Of a stretch of DNA of 50,747 nucleotides, positions 1 to 8,948 are shown in pieces. The DNA lies in contig JAIOPV010000142.1 in assembly GCA_021413735.1 (NCBI GenBank), positions 1-50,747 on the forward strand. Direction: 5' to 3'. This stretch comes from Planctomycetota bacterium. Its GTDB lineage: Bacteria; Planctomycetota; Planctomycetia; Gemmatales; Gemmataceae. The translations under genes were made by a program, and so were the position numbers. The notes beneath the pieces are model-generated. The model was not told the DNA's origin. It saw nothing but the letters and a program-made list of their open reading frames with translations, and made no database searches. Numbering within the stretch: position 1 is the stretch's first letter; each line of letters starts with the position of its first letter.

Positions 1-1
1 G

Positions 2-2752
2 ATCCTCGCTCGACCCGATGGGGTGATCCGGAAGGTCTGGCGACGCGTTCGCAAGCGGGCGGTGTCGGTCGGCTTGGCGGTGGCGCTGTTGGCGGCAGTC
101 GCGGCAGCGGGTTGGCTCGTGGTGCAGTCGGGCTCCGACCGGCAACTGACAGCGTTGACCAAAGAGTTTGAGGAAGGGATCAACGCCGAGGAATGGCCGT
201 CGGGTCACCGCGAAAATCTCGAAGCTCTGACTGATCGCCTTGCCGCGTCGGCTCCGGATCAAGCCGATTCGGCACGGAAGAGATTGACCGAACGGGCCAC
301 GAAGCGGTTCCGCGATGGTCTTCAGCGGGCGCGAGTTGAAATCACGGACGTCCCGGCGCTCGAGGCTGAACTCGCGTGGATCGCTGCACGCGATGCTGAA
401 GTTGGTGTGACGCTCAACCGCGAGCTGCGTGACCGCCTCCGTGGCTGGCGTCCAATTCTTGATCTCACTTCGCCGTTCGATCGGGTTGCTGAGTCGTTCT
501 CACCGGAGCTTGTTGCGGTCGAAGCCGGCCAACTTCGGCGAGTGAGGCGGGAGCGGATGCCGCCGAATGTCCCGACTCGTACCTCGTCACGTGGCCCGTT
601 GAAGGTCGAGGTCGATTTCGCTCCCGGTTGGGAAGACGGCACAGGCTACGGAGTGGTCTTCCACCTGCCGATGGCCCCCGGTGCGAGCCCGAACAGTGGG
701 TACACATTCCGGGTCGTGCCCGTCATTCGAAAGACGGCATCGGACGCACAAGGAGCCGCAGCGAACCCCTCCGGAAACATCGCCACGTTCCGCAACCCGG
801 ACGCGACCGTGCGGGCCGAGATACTCCGCGATGGCGTGGTTCTGCGTGAGTACGAGGCACGCCCCCGGGTTGGCTCACTCCGGCTCGCGGCCGAGCGGGC
901 CGGTGCGGTTTTGCGGTTTCGGGTCAACGACGAGCCTCAGTTCGAATTCGTGGACGCCTTTCCGCTCGGCGGGGACGACACGACCGTTCTCGGCGTTCTG
1001 TGGTCCCCACAGGCCGCGATCACGCGACTGCAGATCCAGACGCAATCGCTGCCGTCGAGCGCCAGTCCGCTTGAACGCGCTGATGACCTCTTCGACCGCG
1101 GTCAATTTGTCGAGGCCGTGGCGATCTATCAGCGTGCTACAACCGACCCGGCAACTGCTGCCGAGGCACTCTGCAAGGCCGGCATGTGCTACGTCAACGT
1201 CAAGAGGACGAATGAGGCGTTGCCGCTTCTTGAGAACGCGATGACTCAGAAGGGGGATCGGTGGCCTGCCATCGCGGCGTGTCAACTGTGGCTGCTCTTC
1301 CTCGAATCCGGCAGGTACGACGAAGCCGAGACCGCGCTGGCCAGCACGTCCGCGAAGTTCACCCCCGAGCAACTCGCCCGGCACGTCTCACATGCAACGC
1401 GGAACAAGATTCTGAGTCTCTACACGAGCACGAAAGTCAATTACTTTGCACCGGACGTCGATCTGGTGCGCCGGTCCGAAGCCGCCGTGCGGATCTCACG
1501 GCTACTCGATGAGGAGGCCGGTGAGCAGCACAACAAACAGTACCAACTTCTCCTCGCGCTGGCGGTCACCGGGGACTACGTGCAGGCCCGAGAAGTCGGA
1601 CGCCAGTACATGCCCTTTGCAATGGACCAAACTGCGACCCACCCGGCTGCCCTCGACACGTTTCCCTGGGCGATGCGGTGGTATTGCTGGATGATGCGGC
1701 AAACGGGAAAAGCCGGGGAAGCCCGAACCGATCTGGTGCGGTGGCGGGATGAGTACCTCCCGCGTTCGCCTGCGGGTTCACCGGCGTGGTTCAGGTGGAG
1801 CTACATGCCGATGCACCTCGAGTTCGCCCGAATCAACGCGGAGGAGCAGAAAATCAATGCGGCCGAATGGGAGATCGACGTATACCTCAAGGACTCGCCA
1901 CGGCCCATTCACAACTACAGTTTCCATGCCCCTGCCTACCTCATGAAAGGCTTCTGCCGACTGGAACAGGGCGATGCGGCAGGCGCAGTGAAGGCCTGGG
2001 ATCAAGGTCGGTGGCAGAGTTACACGGCTGAATGGAAGGACGGGAAGAGACCGCCGCAACCAACGCCTCCGGGCCGCAACGCCCTCATGGATCACTGGAT
2101 GCTGTCGTCGCTCTGCGACAAGTTGACCGACGCCGAGGCCAAAGATGTACTGCGCGACCTGATGGCAATGCTCGTTCAAGACCAGACGATGACACAGATG
2201 GCCGGAATCATCCAGCTTTCGCCGGATGTTCTGCGTAACGCCTGGCGATCACCGCGGGGTCGGGAACTCGCTCGCAAGATGGCGTTCCTGCAATTCGGGC
2301 CAGTGGAGCATTACCGGAACCTGATTCGAGTGCTGATCTACGAGAAGTTCCGTCAGGAATTGTGCGACGGCAAACCGAGCCCCGAGCAGGATGAGGTGCT
2401 CTGGGATGGCGTCCTTCGCCTGGGAAATCTCTTCTTCGACAGGAAACTCAGCAAGGCTCAGCTTTTCCCGGCAGCTCTTGGTTGGAAGGGCACCATTGGA
2501 GTGCTCGGGTGGGGCGGGGTTGCTCATCAACTACCGCCCGACACACGCGGTCCGGTGGCGTACGTACTGGGGCTGCGATACCTGAAGCTGAACAAGCCCG
2601 CCGATGCCAAGATGCTGTTCCGCACGGCGGTCACGGACTCTGCGGCAAGTTCGGCAGTGAATCGGCTCGCCACGGAGGAAATCGCAAAGCTCGACGGCAA
2701 GCCAGGGCCCACGCTTCTGCCGGTTGCCCCGCCACCACGGGAACGCCGGTGA
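2..2752 (+). CDS. TPR-rich C-terminal part of a probable membrane Ser/Thr protein kinase (5' partial)
   Basis: The reading frame is open to the left window edge, so the true start lies upstream; the first in-window start codon is a GTG at 23. The visible part begins with a basic stretch (RKVWRRVRKR), then one transmembrane helix of about 20 residues (Ala/Val/Leu-rich) and a large extracytoplasmic region. In planctomycete Ser/Thr kinases a kinase domain is typically followed by such a basic juxtamembrane segment, one helix and a TPR or sensor region, so an upstream kinase domain is inferred, not seen. Counting from the GTG, residues about 190-340 are beta-rich and resemble a LamG/jelly-roll-like sensor, and residues about 350-880 are helical with TPR-like pairs such as 'AEALCKAGMCYVNVKRTNEA' and 'AYVLGLRYLKLNKPADAKML'. 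The gene ends 10 bp from the convergent next gene. Confidence is high that it is coding and moderate for kinase linkage. Confidence 0.75.
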   Translation: MLARPDGVIRKVWRRVRKRAVSVGLAVALLAAVAAAGWLVVQSGSDRQLTALTKEFEEGINAEEWPSGHRENLEALTDRLAASAPDQADSARKRLTERATKRFRDGLQRARVEITDVPALEAELAWIAARDAEVGVTLNRELRDRLRGWRPILDLTSPFDRVAESFSPELVAVEAGQLRRVRRERMPPNVPTRTSSRGPLKVEVDFAPGWEDGTGYGVVFHLPMAPGASPNSGYTFRVVPVIRKTASDAQGAAANPSGNIATFRNPDATVRAEILRDGVVLREYEARPRVGSLRLAAERAGAVLRFRVNDEPQFEFVDAFPLGGDDTTVLGVLWSPQAAITRLQIQTQSLPSSASPLERADDLFDRGQFVEAVAIYQRATTDPATAAEALCKAGMCYVNVKRTNEALPLLENAMTQKGDRWPAIAACQLWLLFLESGRYDEAETALASTSAKFTPEQLARHVSHATRNKILSLYTSTKVNYFAPDVDLVRRSEAAVRISRLLDEEAGEQHNKQYQLLLALAVTGDYVQAREVGRQYMPFAMDQTATHPAALDTFPWAMRWYCWMMRQTGKAGEARTDLVRWRDEYLPRSPAGSPAWFRWSYMPMHLEFARINAEEQKINAAEWEIDVYLKDSPRPIHNYSFHAPAYLMKGFCRLEQGDAAGAVKAWDQGRWQSYTAEWKDGKRPPQPTPPGRNALMDHWMLSSLCDKLTDAEAKDVLRDLMAMLVQDQTMTQMAGIIQLSPDVLRNAWRSPRGRELARKMAFLQFGPVEHYRNLIRVLIYEKFRQELCDGKPSPEQDEVLWDGVLRLGNLFFDRKLSKAQLFPAALGWKGTIGVLGWGGVAHQLPPDTRGPVAYVLGLRYLKLNKPADAKMLFRTAVTDSAASSAVNRLATEEIAKLDGKPGPTLLPVAPPPRERR

Positions 2753-2762
2753 CAGCCCGTTG

Positions 2763-3284
2763 TTACTCGTGGCCTGATCCGCTGGGTGCAGTCCCATGGC
2801 CAGTGGAGTGGCCTTCCCGGTCTTCGCGGGCTTCCAAGACAGCCTTTCGGACAGGACGCAGCGCGAACACATCTGTGACTTGCGGGCCGTCGGTGCGATA
2901 GGCACGTGCCACGGTCGGCCCAATAGATGGATCATACGACGGAGCAAGGAAGACCCGTCCTGGCCGGACCGTGATGCCAGCGTAGTCCGTGCCGTAAGTC
3001 CCCACTGCGACCGCACCCGGGGACGACAACGCCCCCTTCGTCAAAAACGCGCGGTGACCGAATAACCGTTGCCCGCCAATATACCCGCCTGCGTTGTGAG
3101 CTGGCACCGACGGAATGGCAAATCGATTCACACTGAGCGGATTCCCCGCTCGCTCCATCGTGTGCGGAATCTCAAGTCTCGGGATTGGTGCTCGTTCAAC
3201 GAAGCGATCTTGCCCGAACGCGGAGCCAGAGGCAACGCTGAGGAGCACCGCGGCAATGGCGAACGAGCGCATGAGCGAATCCAT
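2763..3284 (-). CDS. Small secreted hypothetical protein
   Basis: This 173-residue product has a signal peptide (MRSFAIAAVLLSVASGSAFG, cleavage near AFG-QD). The mature part is Pro/Gly/Arg-rich with no recognisable domain, and the C-terminus is His/Gly-rich. The start could be the ATG at 3284 or the Met five codons later, which begins the cleaner signal peptide. It is convergent with the TPR/kinase gene (10 bp apart) and downstream of the GlcG-type surface protein, from which a long hairpin separates it. Function is unknown; export to the periplasm or cell surface is the only supported inference. Confidence 0.6.
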   Translation of the reverse strand: MDSLMRSFAIAAVLLSVASGSAFGQDRFVERAPIPRLEIPHTMERAGNPLSVNRFAIPSVPAHNAGGYIGGQRLFGHRAFLTKGALSSPGAVAVGTYGTDYAGITVRPGRVFLAPSYDPSIGPTVARAYRTDGPQVTDVFALRPVRKAVLEAREDREGHSTGHGTAPSGSGHE

Positions 3285-3288
3285 CCAA

Positions 3289-3350
3289 AACGATGAACGA
3301 TGAAGCGAAACCCAAGCACGTGTCTTGGATTTCCTTCATCGTTCATCGTT
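3289..3350. repeat. Long inverted repeat (27-bp imperfect stem), terminator-like
   Basis: The left arm (3289-3316) and right arm (3324-3350) form a stem with 17 perfectly paired outer bases, then one bulged base and one mismatch, and a 7-nt loop. The outer arms consist of the repeated heptamer-like unit CGATGAA/TTCATCG, and extra copies of the unit continue to about 3363. It lies just 3' of the GlcG-type gene and 5' of the small secreted gene, so it could terminate the former transcript or be a dispersed palindromic repeat. Confidence 0.7.
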
Positions 3351-3371
3351 CATCGCTCATCGCGACTTGAA

Positions 3372-5732
3372 TCAACCTTCCGGATTGCGGTTGGTCTTCT
3401 GGTATGGCAACCGAATACCGTTCACCAACACCTGATCGGCCCGCAGAATCGTCGTTGGGACGTAGAACCCAGCTTCACTCGCGATGGTCATCACGTCGTC
3501 CTGATCGACGCCGTCGCCGCTGACGCCCACGCCGCCGATCAATTGGCCGTTCTTGTAGAGCGGCGCGGCACCCGGGAAGAACACAATGCCGTCCTGGTTG
3601 TTGATGTTTGTCGGAGCGCGGAAGTTGGTGCCGGGGTTGAAGGCGTCGTAGCCCACCACGCTCTGGTATGCGGAAGCCGGCAACGGCGGCCCCACCATCA
3701 GGCCCGTCAGCGGATCGACCCCGCCGTCGTTCAACTGCGAGAACGGACCGGGTGGGGCGCCTTGCACGCTTTCCGGGAACCGTGGCAACGCCAGATAGCG
3801 GATCGTGCGTGCTTCGATTGCCGTGCCTGCCGGGACCCCGTTGACCTGGTCGATCGCTTGAAGCTGCGATGCGTTCGCGTAGTAGGCCGTGTTTCGCGCC
3901 TTCGCAACAGCCACGTCGAGTGAGAACACCGTTGCGTCTGGCTCGCGATACAACCCAACGATGTTGCCCTGTCGGTCGGACACGGCGAACACCATCTTCG
4001 TGCGAGTCCCGAGCGGCAACCGGATCGCAGCTCGCGTGACATCGGCCTGTGCGATGCCCTGGTTGACGATCTGCACAACATCTGCTGCCGAGACGCCATC
4101 GCCATCGTGCGGAAGAACCAGCCAGCCGTCGGGCACGGGCAAACCGTCTCGCGTGAGCAAGCCCGGTTGTCCCGCGACAAGGATCTGATTCGTGCCGTCG
4201 TTCGGGTCACCGCGACCGACTGCCACACCTTCCGCATTAATGACGCTGATGCCGTTCTGTCCGCCTGGGCCAACGATGTCGAGCGTGATGCCTACGAGAT
4301 CGATGCGGCCGGCCGGCAACCCGATTCCTTGCGGCAGCGGGACTCCATTAATGACGTTGACGGGATCGAGCGGGAAGCCAGGCGACAACGACGGACCCTG
4401 GAAGCCACCAACCGCAGCGAACGCCATCCATTCCGCTTCGAGCGAACGGTCGGGCTTCGTGGGGTCGTAGGTGATGCTGAGAGCCGAGTTCTCTTCGGTC
4501 GCGAAGCCAGTCTTGCCTGGGAAGAAGACGCCGATACCGCCGACGGATTGGCCGTTCTTGAAGATCGGGATACCGCCGGGCAACGTCGCGATGCCTCGAC
4601 CCTGTGCGATCGGGATGCCATTGGCTGTGCGTGGAGCGACGCCAGACTCGATGCCGTAGGAATCGGGCGGGAACAGTTCTTGACCGGGCGTCACGAACGC
4701 GGGATCGGCGTTGAATCGCTCAAGGCGGAGTTCATCGTCCGCCGTGCCAATGATCTTGTCTGGCCCAGGGCTGTACGTCTGGTCGCGATTCGTGTGTTCG
4801 ATCTGGAACAAGTCAACCTGTGGCGTATTGGCAACACCAGGCGGGAAGTGCCCCTTGGTTCCAACCGCGGCGACGAACCCAGGACCACGGAGCGTCGAGT
4901 TCGGATCGGTGATGTTCGGGTCGGAGTTCACTTCGCGTTCGGTCATCGTGGACTGACTGAGCGAACCAACGGTGCGGCTTGTGAGCGGTGCCTGATTGTT
5001 GCCGAAGAACGCTCCTGTGCGAGCCAGCGAAACCGCTCCGTCGATCGCAAACACGAGTTTCTCGGGGTCGCCGGTGATCGCTGGATCGACGCCACTTTCC
5101 ACGCGAACGCCGAGAATGCGGCCGTTGCGATCCGTGATGACGATGATGCCGTCGTTGCTGGCGGAAGCCGCTGCCGCTCGCTGAAGCAGGATATCGACTT
5201 CGCTCGCAGTGAGAACCTGTTGTGGTGCTGACACCGATCCTGGCAGCGCCAGATCCTCCAGGATCCGGTCGGCGGGATCAGCAATGACGGTATCGTTCGG
5301 GAGCACCTTGTAAAGATCGTCGGCACCGTCTCCGCCGTCGAAGGTGTTGTTGACGGTGCCCCCGAAGAGGCTGTCGTTTCCAGCACCGCCGTTGAGGTTC
5401 GACGTGCCACCGCCTGCAACCAGTTTGTCGTTGTCGTCGCCGCCGTTGATCGTGACAGGCTGCGTAACCAGTGCCCCAACAATGATGCTGTCCTTCCCGG
5501 ATCCACCATCAATGATGATGCTCGTGACACCGGCCGACGAGAACGTGCCGAGCTTCACGGTGCCATCGAGAACCAGGAGATCGCCACCTTCAGGGGTCAC
5601 GCGGATCCGATCGTTTCCCGCGTCGCCGGTGATGGTGAGAACACCGGCGGCAGACAGTGTGGCGGTTGCTGGCGTGGTGCGATCCTCAAGGTGTTCGCAC
5701 CGGAGAGCTGTTCGGAATTTCTCGTTCATCAT
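3372..5732 (-). CDS. Surface protein: calcium-binding repeats plus two GlcG/HbpS-like (DUF336) domains
   Basis: This 786-residue protein starts with a motif (CEHLEDRTTPA, residues 12-22) common at the N-terminus of Gemmataceae surface proteins. Residues about 24-140 contain RTX/haemolysin-type glycine-aspartate repeats (GGSGKD, GGDDNDKL, GGAGNDSLFGG, GGDGADDLY) expected to bind calcium outside the cell. Two copies of a GlcG/HbpS-like domain follow, from about residue 174 and from about residue 520. Each has the pattern 'FA(I/V)...G.I.G..(V/Y)...DA..SL..A.A.AR.(G/T)AFF/AYY' and later 'P(I/L)(F/Y)KNGQ..GG(I/V)GV'. The family includes haem-binding HbpS and the uncharacterised GlcG of glycolate operons. 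A role in haem or redox sensing at the surface is inferred only. The start is one of two adjacent ATG codons. Confidence 0.8.
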   Translation of the reverse strand: MMNEKFRTALRCEHLEDRTTPATATLSAAGVLTITGDAGNDRIRVTPEGGDLLVLDGTVKLGTFSSAGVTSIIIDGGSGKDSIIVGALVTQPVTINGGDDNDKLVAGGGTSNLNGGAGNDSLFGGTVNNTFDGGDGADDLYKVLPNDTVIADPADRILEDLALPGSVSAPQQVLTASEVDILLQRAAAASASNDGIIVITDRNGRILGVRVESGVDPAITGDPEKLVFAIDGAVSLARTGAFFGNNQAPLTSRTVGSLSQSTMTEREVNSDPNITDPNSTLRGPGFVAAVGTKGHFPPGVANTPQVDLFQIEHTNRDQTYSPGPDKIIGTADDELRLERFNADPAFVTPGQELFPPDSYGIESGVAPRTANGIPIAQGRGIATLPGGIPIFKNGQSVGGIGVFFPGKTGFATEENSALSITYDPTKPDRSLEAEWMAFAAVGGFQGPSLSPGFPLDPVNVINGVPLPQGIGLPAGRIDLVGITLDIVGPGGQNGISVINAEGVAVGRGDPNDGTNQILVAGQPGLLTRDGLPVPDGWLVLPHDGDGVSAADVVQIVNQGIAQADVTRAAIRLPLGTRTKMVFAVSDRQGNIVGLYREPDATVFSLDVAVAKARNTAYYANASQLQAIDQVNGVPAGTAIEARTIRYLALPRFPESVQGAPPGPFSQLNDGGVDPLTGLMVGPPLPASAYQSVVGYDAFNPGTNFRAPTNINNQDGIVFFPGAAPLYKNGQLIGGVGVSGDGVDQDDVMTIASEAGFYVPTTILRADQVLVNGIRLPYQKTNRNPEG

Positions 5733-5899
5733 GACGGTCCCCGCGAACTTGGTACTTGAGAGAAATCGGACGCCGTCGCGAAGAACTCCACCGATTCGGT
5801 AGATTTACCGGAATCATCCGACTAACCAGAAGAATCCTCATCTCCAGCACAGATTCTTCCGATGAAATTTGAGTAGTATCGTTGCCTGGGGGGATGGGA

Positions 5900-7972
5900 A
5901 TGGCCCGGCTATCACATTTGGGAAAGTGGGTCGCAGCCGGCGTCCTTTGCGCTGGAGGTGCGATTGCAATTGTGCCCCGGCTGCTGGGCGACGAATCCCG
6001 TGATGTTGCGCCTGTGCCGCACGCGGTGACGACGCCCTCGCAAGAAGTGGCGCCAGCCCCGCGCACAATCAGTCAACCGATGGCACCGGTGCTCAGCAAC
6101 GTTGGGGTTGGCACTCAACCTTTGCCGATTGCCGTGCTTCCCTCAATGCCGTTGCCCGCGCAACCTGTGCAAACGCCGCCCGCGAAGTTACCGCAGAACC
6201 TGCCGCCTCGCGATATTACCCGCGACCCGCTCAACCGCCTGCTCGAACCCACCACGCCGACGCCAACCCCTGCGCCGACGGGCGAGGCGCCAACGCTGGC
6301 GAATTACGTCTACTATCCGACGTTGGGATACGCAGGGCAGAGTGGTGTTGCGCCTCGCTCGGGGTCGAACGCCGAATACGACACGATGGAAGATCGCTGG
6401 CGTGTCGGGTTCCCGACCTGGGATCGCTACGGGAAGGGTCACCCAACGGTGAACGACTATCCGTATCGCCTCGGCCGGTGGTTCGATCCGTATAACCAGA
6501 ACGTGCTCAAGGGCGACTACCCCGTCATCGGGCAGCACACGTTCTTCAATTTCACAGGCATCGTCAGCACGCTGTTTGAAGGCCGTTCCATTCCGACGGC
6601 CACGACGCCATTTGAGAGTACGGCCCGCGAGAACACGGTCGACTTCTTCGGTCGGCCCGGTCAGTTCTTCTCGTCGCAGTTGGTGACGACTTCGTTCGAG
6701 TTGTTCCACGGCGACGCAGCGTTCAAGCCCGTTGACTGGAAGTTGAACCTCACACCGGCGTTCAACGTCAACAGCCTGAGCGTGCAAGAACTCGCGGTGG
6801 TAAGTCCGAATGTGCAGAAGGGCACGATTCGCGAACGAACCTGGACAACGCTGCAAGAATACTTCGCGGAATATAAGATCGCGGACCTGAGTTCGGAGTA
6901 CGACTTCGTGTCGGTACGAGTCGGTTCGCAGCCGTTCACGTCCGACTTCCGCGGCTTCATCTTCAGCGACGTGAACACTGGTATCCGCTTGTTCGGTAAC
7001 CTCGATGGCAACCGCACGCAGTACAACTTGGCCTACTTCAAGCCACGACAGAAGGACACGAACAGCCAGCTCAACACGTTCGACGGTCGCGGCCAGAACA
7101 TCGTGATCGCGAACTTGTATCGCCAGGACTTCATCTGGCCGGGATACACGGCTCAGGCGAGCTTCCATTACAACAACGACAACCCGAGCTTCTTCTTCGA
7201 CAAGAACGGCTTCCTCGTGCGTCCCGATCCCGTGGGCACGTTCCAGCCGCACCGGATCGACGCCTTCTACCTCGGGCTTGCGGGCGACGGGCATATCGGC
7301 CGGTACAACGTGTCGCACGTGTTCTACTGGGTGTTGGGGCACGATAGCCGCAACCCGCTGGCTGGTATCCCGCAGTCGATCTCGGCACAACTCGCGGCGT
7401 TTGAACTGTCCTACGACCGGGACTGGGCACGCTTCCGCGTCAGCGGCCTGTATCAATCGGGTGACGGCAACACGAACAACGGTCACGCGACCGGCTTCGA
7501 CGGCATCTTCGACAACACGAATTTCGGTGGCGAGTTCAGCTTCTGGCGTCGTCAGCGAATCCCGTTGTTCGGCGTGGGTTTGACCAACGATCAGAGCCAG
7601 TACGCGAACTTGCGGTCGAGCCGAATTCAGGGGCAGAGCAACTTCGTGAACCCCGGTTTGTGGCTCGGCAACATCGGTGCCGACTTCGATATCACGCCGC
7701 GATTCCGGAGCATCAACAACGTGAATGCGTTGTTCTTCGACAAGACGGCGTCGCTGGAAACCTTTACGTTCCAGAGCAACATTGCGAACTACATCGGCAC
7801 GGATTTGAGCAGCGGCATCGAGTGGCGGCCGCGGTTGAACAACAACGCGATCGTGATGGGTGGTGCCTCGGCACTGATCCCCGGCGGCGGCTTCCGCCAG
7901 CTTTACAACAAGAAGGACAGCAAGGTGAACCCGCTGATGTCGCTGTTTATGGAACTGATCCTCCAGTTCTGA
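5900..7972 (+). CDS. Outer-membrane beta-barrel protein (porin-like)
   Basis: The product has an N-terminal signal or anchor segment (KWVAAGVLCAGGAIAIV), then a Pro/Thr-rich linker (about residues 40-130) and a large domain of alternating aromatic/polar strands ending in Phe (ELILQF), the usual C-terminal signature of outer-membrane barrels. Strand-like stretches such as 'SEYDFVSVRVGSQPFTSDFR' and 'RTQYNLAYFKPRQK' resemble alginate-export or OprB-like planctomycete porins. ATG 5900 is preferred because a G-rich sequence (GGGGGGATGGGA) precedes it; ATG 5894 or TTG 5882 are possible. It probably transports solutes across the outer membrane; the substrate is unknown. It is convergent with the next gene across a hairpin. 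Confidence 0.75.
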   Translation: MARLSHLGKWVAAGVLCAGGAIAIVPRLLGDESRDVAPVPHAVTTPSQEVAPAPRTISQPMAPVLSNVGVGTQPLPIAVLPSMPLPAQPVQTPPAKLPQNLPPRDITRDPLNRLLEPTTPTPTPAPTGEAPTLANYVYYPTLGYAGQSGVAPRSGSNAEYDTMEDRWRVGFPTWDRYGKGHPTVNDYPYRLGRWFDPYNQNVLKGDYPVIGQHTFFNFTGIVSTLFEGRSIPTATTPFESTARENTVDFFGRPGQFFSSQLVTTSFELFHGDAAFKPVDWKLNLTPAFNVNSLSVQELAVVSPNVQKGTIRERTWTTLQEYFAEYKIADLSSEYDFVSVRVGSQPFTSDFRGFIFSDVNTGIRLFGNLDGNRTQYNLAYFKPRQKDTNSQLNTFDGRGQNIVIANLYRQDFIWPGYTAQASFHYNNDNPSFFFDKNGFLVRPDPVGTFQPHRIDAFYLGLAGDGHIGRYNVSHVFYWVLGHDSRNPLAGIPQSISAQLAAFELSYDRDWARFRVSGLYQSGDGNTNNGHATGFDGIFDNTNFGGEFSFWRRQRIPLFGVGLTNDQSQYANLRSSRIQGQSNFVNPGLWLGNIGADFDITPRFRSINNVNALFFDKTASLETFTFQSNIANYIGTDLSSGIEWRPRLNNNAIVMGGASALIPGGGFRQLYNKKDSKVNPLMSLFMELILQF

Positions 7973-7979
7973 TGCGGAA

Positions 7980-8011
7980 TGCGGCGTCCGCGATCAGACG
8001 CGGATGCCGCA
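7980..8011. terminator. Bidirectional terminator-like hairpin
   Basis: A 13-bp stem (7980-7992 with 7999-8011, one G-U pair) closes a 6-nt loop in the short gap between two convergent genes. No T-run follows on either side, so intrinsic termination is plausible but not assured. Confidence 0.6.
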
Positions 8012-8027
8012 GATTCACGGCGGATGT

Positions 8028-8537
8028 TCACGCTGGCAGAACGCACACCTCAATGGCCTTTCCATTGAGCCGCGCGACGAGGCATTTCTCACCCAGTTTA
8101 CGGGTGTATTCTCCGGCTTTCACCTCGATCAGTTGCTCAAGTGTTGCGTGAACGTCCACCTGTTCCACGAATGTGAGCCCGCCACTTCCTGATTTCAGCA
8201 GTCGATAGACCACTTCAGAAGCTTTCGAGCGGAGTGTCGCGTCCGGATTGGGCCGGATTTCGACCAGGATCACGAGATCGGCCTGCCAGACGTTTTCGCT
8301 CACGAACTTGGGAGTCAGAGGTTGCGAAATCTGGCCACCATCGAAGTCCAAATTGATCGGGTGTTCGCTGGAACTCCGCAGTTGTACGCGGTAAATCGCG
8401 ACCGCCCCTGGCGGCGTGAGAATCGGCTCCACGACGACACGATATTCCTTGGGATTTGACAGCGAGACTGCGTCTGTGGAACCCGTCATTGTGAGGAAGA
8501 GCAACGCGATTGAGCAGACGAATAGAGCGCACCACAT
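8028..8537 (-). CDS. Small exported hypothetical protein
   Basis: The product is 169 residues long from ATG 8537, chosen because a strong Shine-Dalgarno sequence (GAGGAG) lies eight bases upstream. A longer frame to 8582 would place non-hydrophobic sequence before the signal. Residues 1-24 form a signal peptide (MWCALFVCSIALLFL). The rest is beta-rich ('YRVVVEPILTPPGAVAIYRV'), with a C-terminal region containing 'KCLVARLNGKAIEVCVLPA'. No family is recognised. It is convergent with the beta-barrel gene. Confidence 0.6.
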   Translation of the reverse strand: MWCALFVCSIALLFLTMTGSTDAVSLSNPKEYRVVVEPILTPPGAVAIYRVQLRSSSEHPINLDFDGGQISQPLTPKFVSENVWQADLVILVEIRPNPDATLRSKASEVVYRLLKSGSGGLTFVEQVDVHATLEQLIEVKAGEYTRKLGEKCLVARLNGKAIEVCVLPA

Positions 8538-8948
8538 GAGAGTAACTCCTCGCTGGGCGGGATACTGAGCAGCAATCCGCAACGATCTTGGTTGGGAAAG
8601 CAGAACGCCGAACGCGAAGTGCGAAGTGCAGCGAAGACGCGAAGCGTGAGGTTAGTATATGCTGGATGGGGAGCAACTGAGTAAGATCTGACCGATTCTA
8701 AAATGTGATCTGGGCTCAGATTCGCTCCAACTGCAACTCTTCCGGCCTACCGTGTGCCATCGCTTCGATTTGGTTTTCCAATTGCAACCGCACTATTGAC
8801 ACATTAACAACCCGCTGGCCTTTCCCCTCGCGGATTGGTGCATTCACCAGCCGTCAGGTATCATTCACTTCGTTAGTCGCTTGTGCGATCGCCACCCGCC
8901 TTCACCCCCCGCGTTCGCAATGCGTGGGATTCGCTTTGAGAACAGTTC
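8538..8948. other. 411-bp divergent intergenic region
   Basis: This gap separates the small exported protein (minus) from the DUF1549 gene (plus). It contains a short GCGAAG-rich repeat near 8617-8647. A TTGACA hexamer occurs at 8796-8801 but has no good -10 box at the right distance. A weak TTGGTG/TATCAT pair (8835-8840 and 8859-8864) is a possible promoter for the plus-strand operon. No credible small ORF or RNA gene was seen. Confidence 0.4.

Noticed and set aside
8796-8824. TTGACA hexamer as a sigma70 promoter for the DUF1549 gene
   Set aside because: The hexamer is perfect, but the sequence 17 bp downstream (CCTTTC) is not a -10 box.
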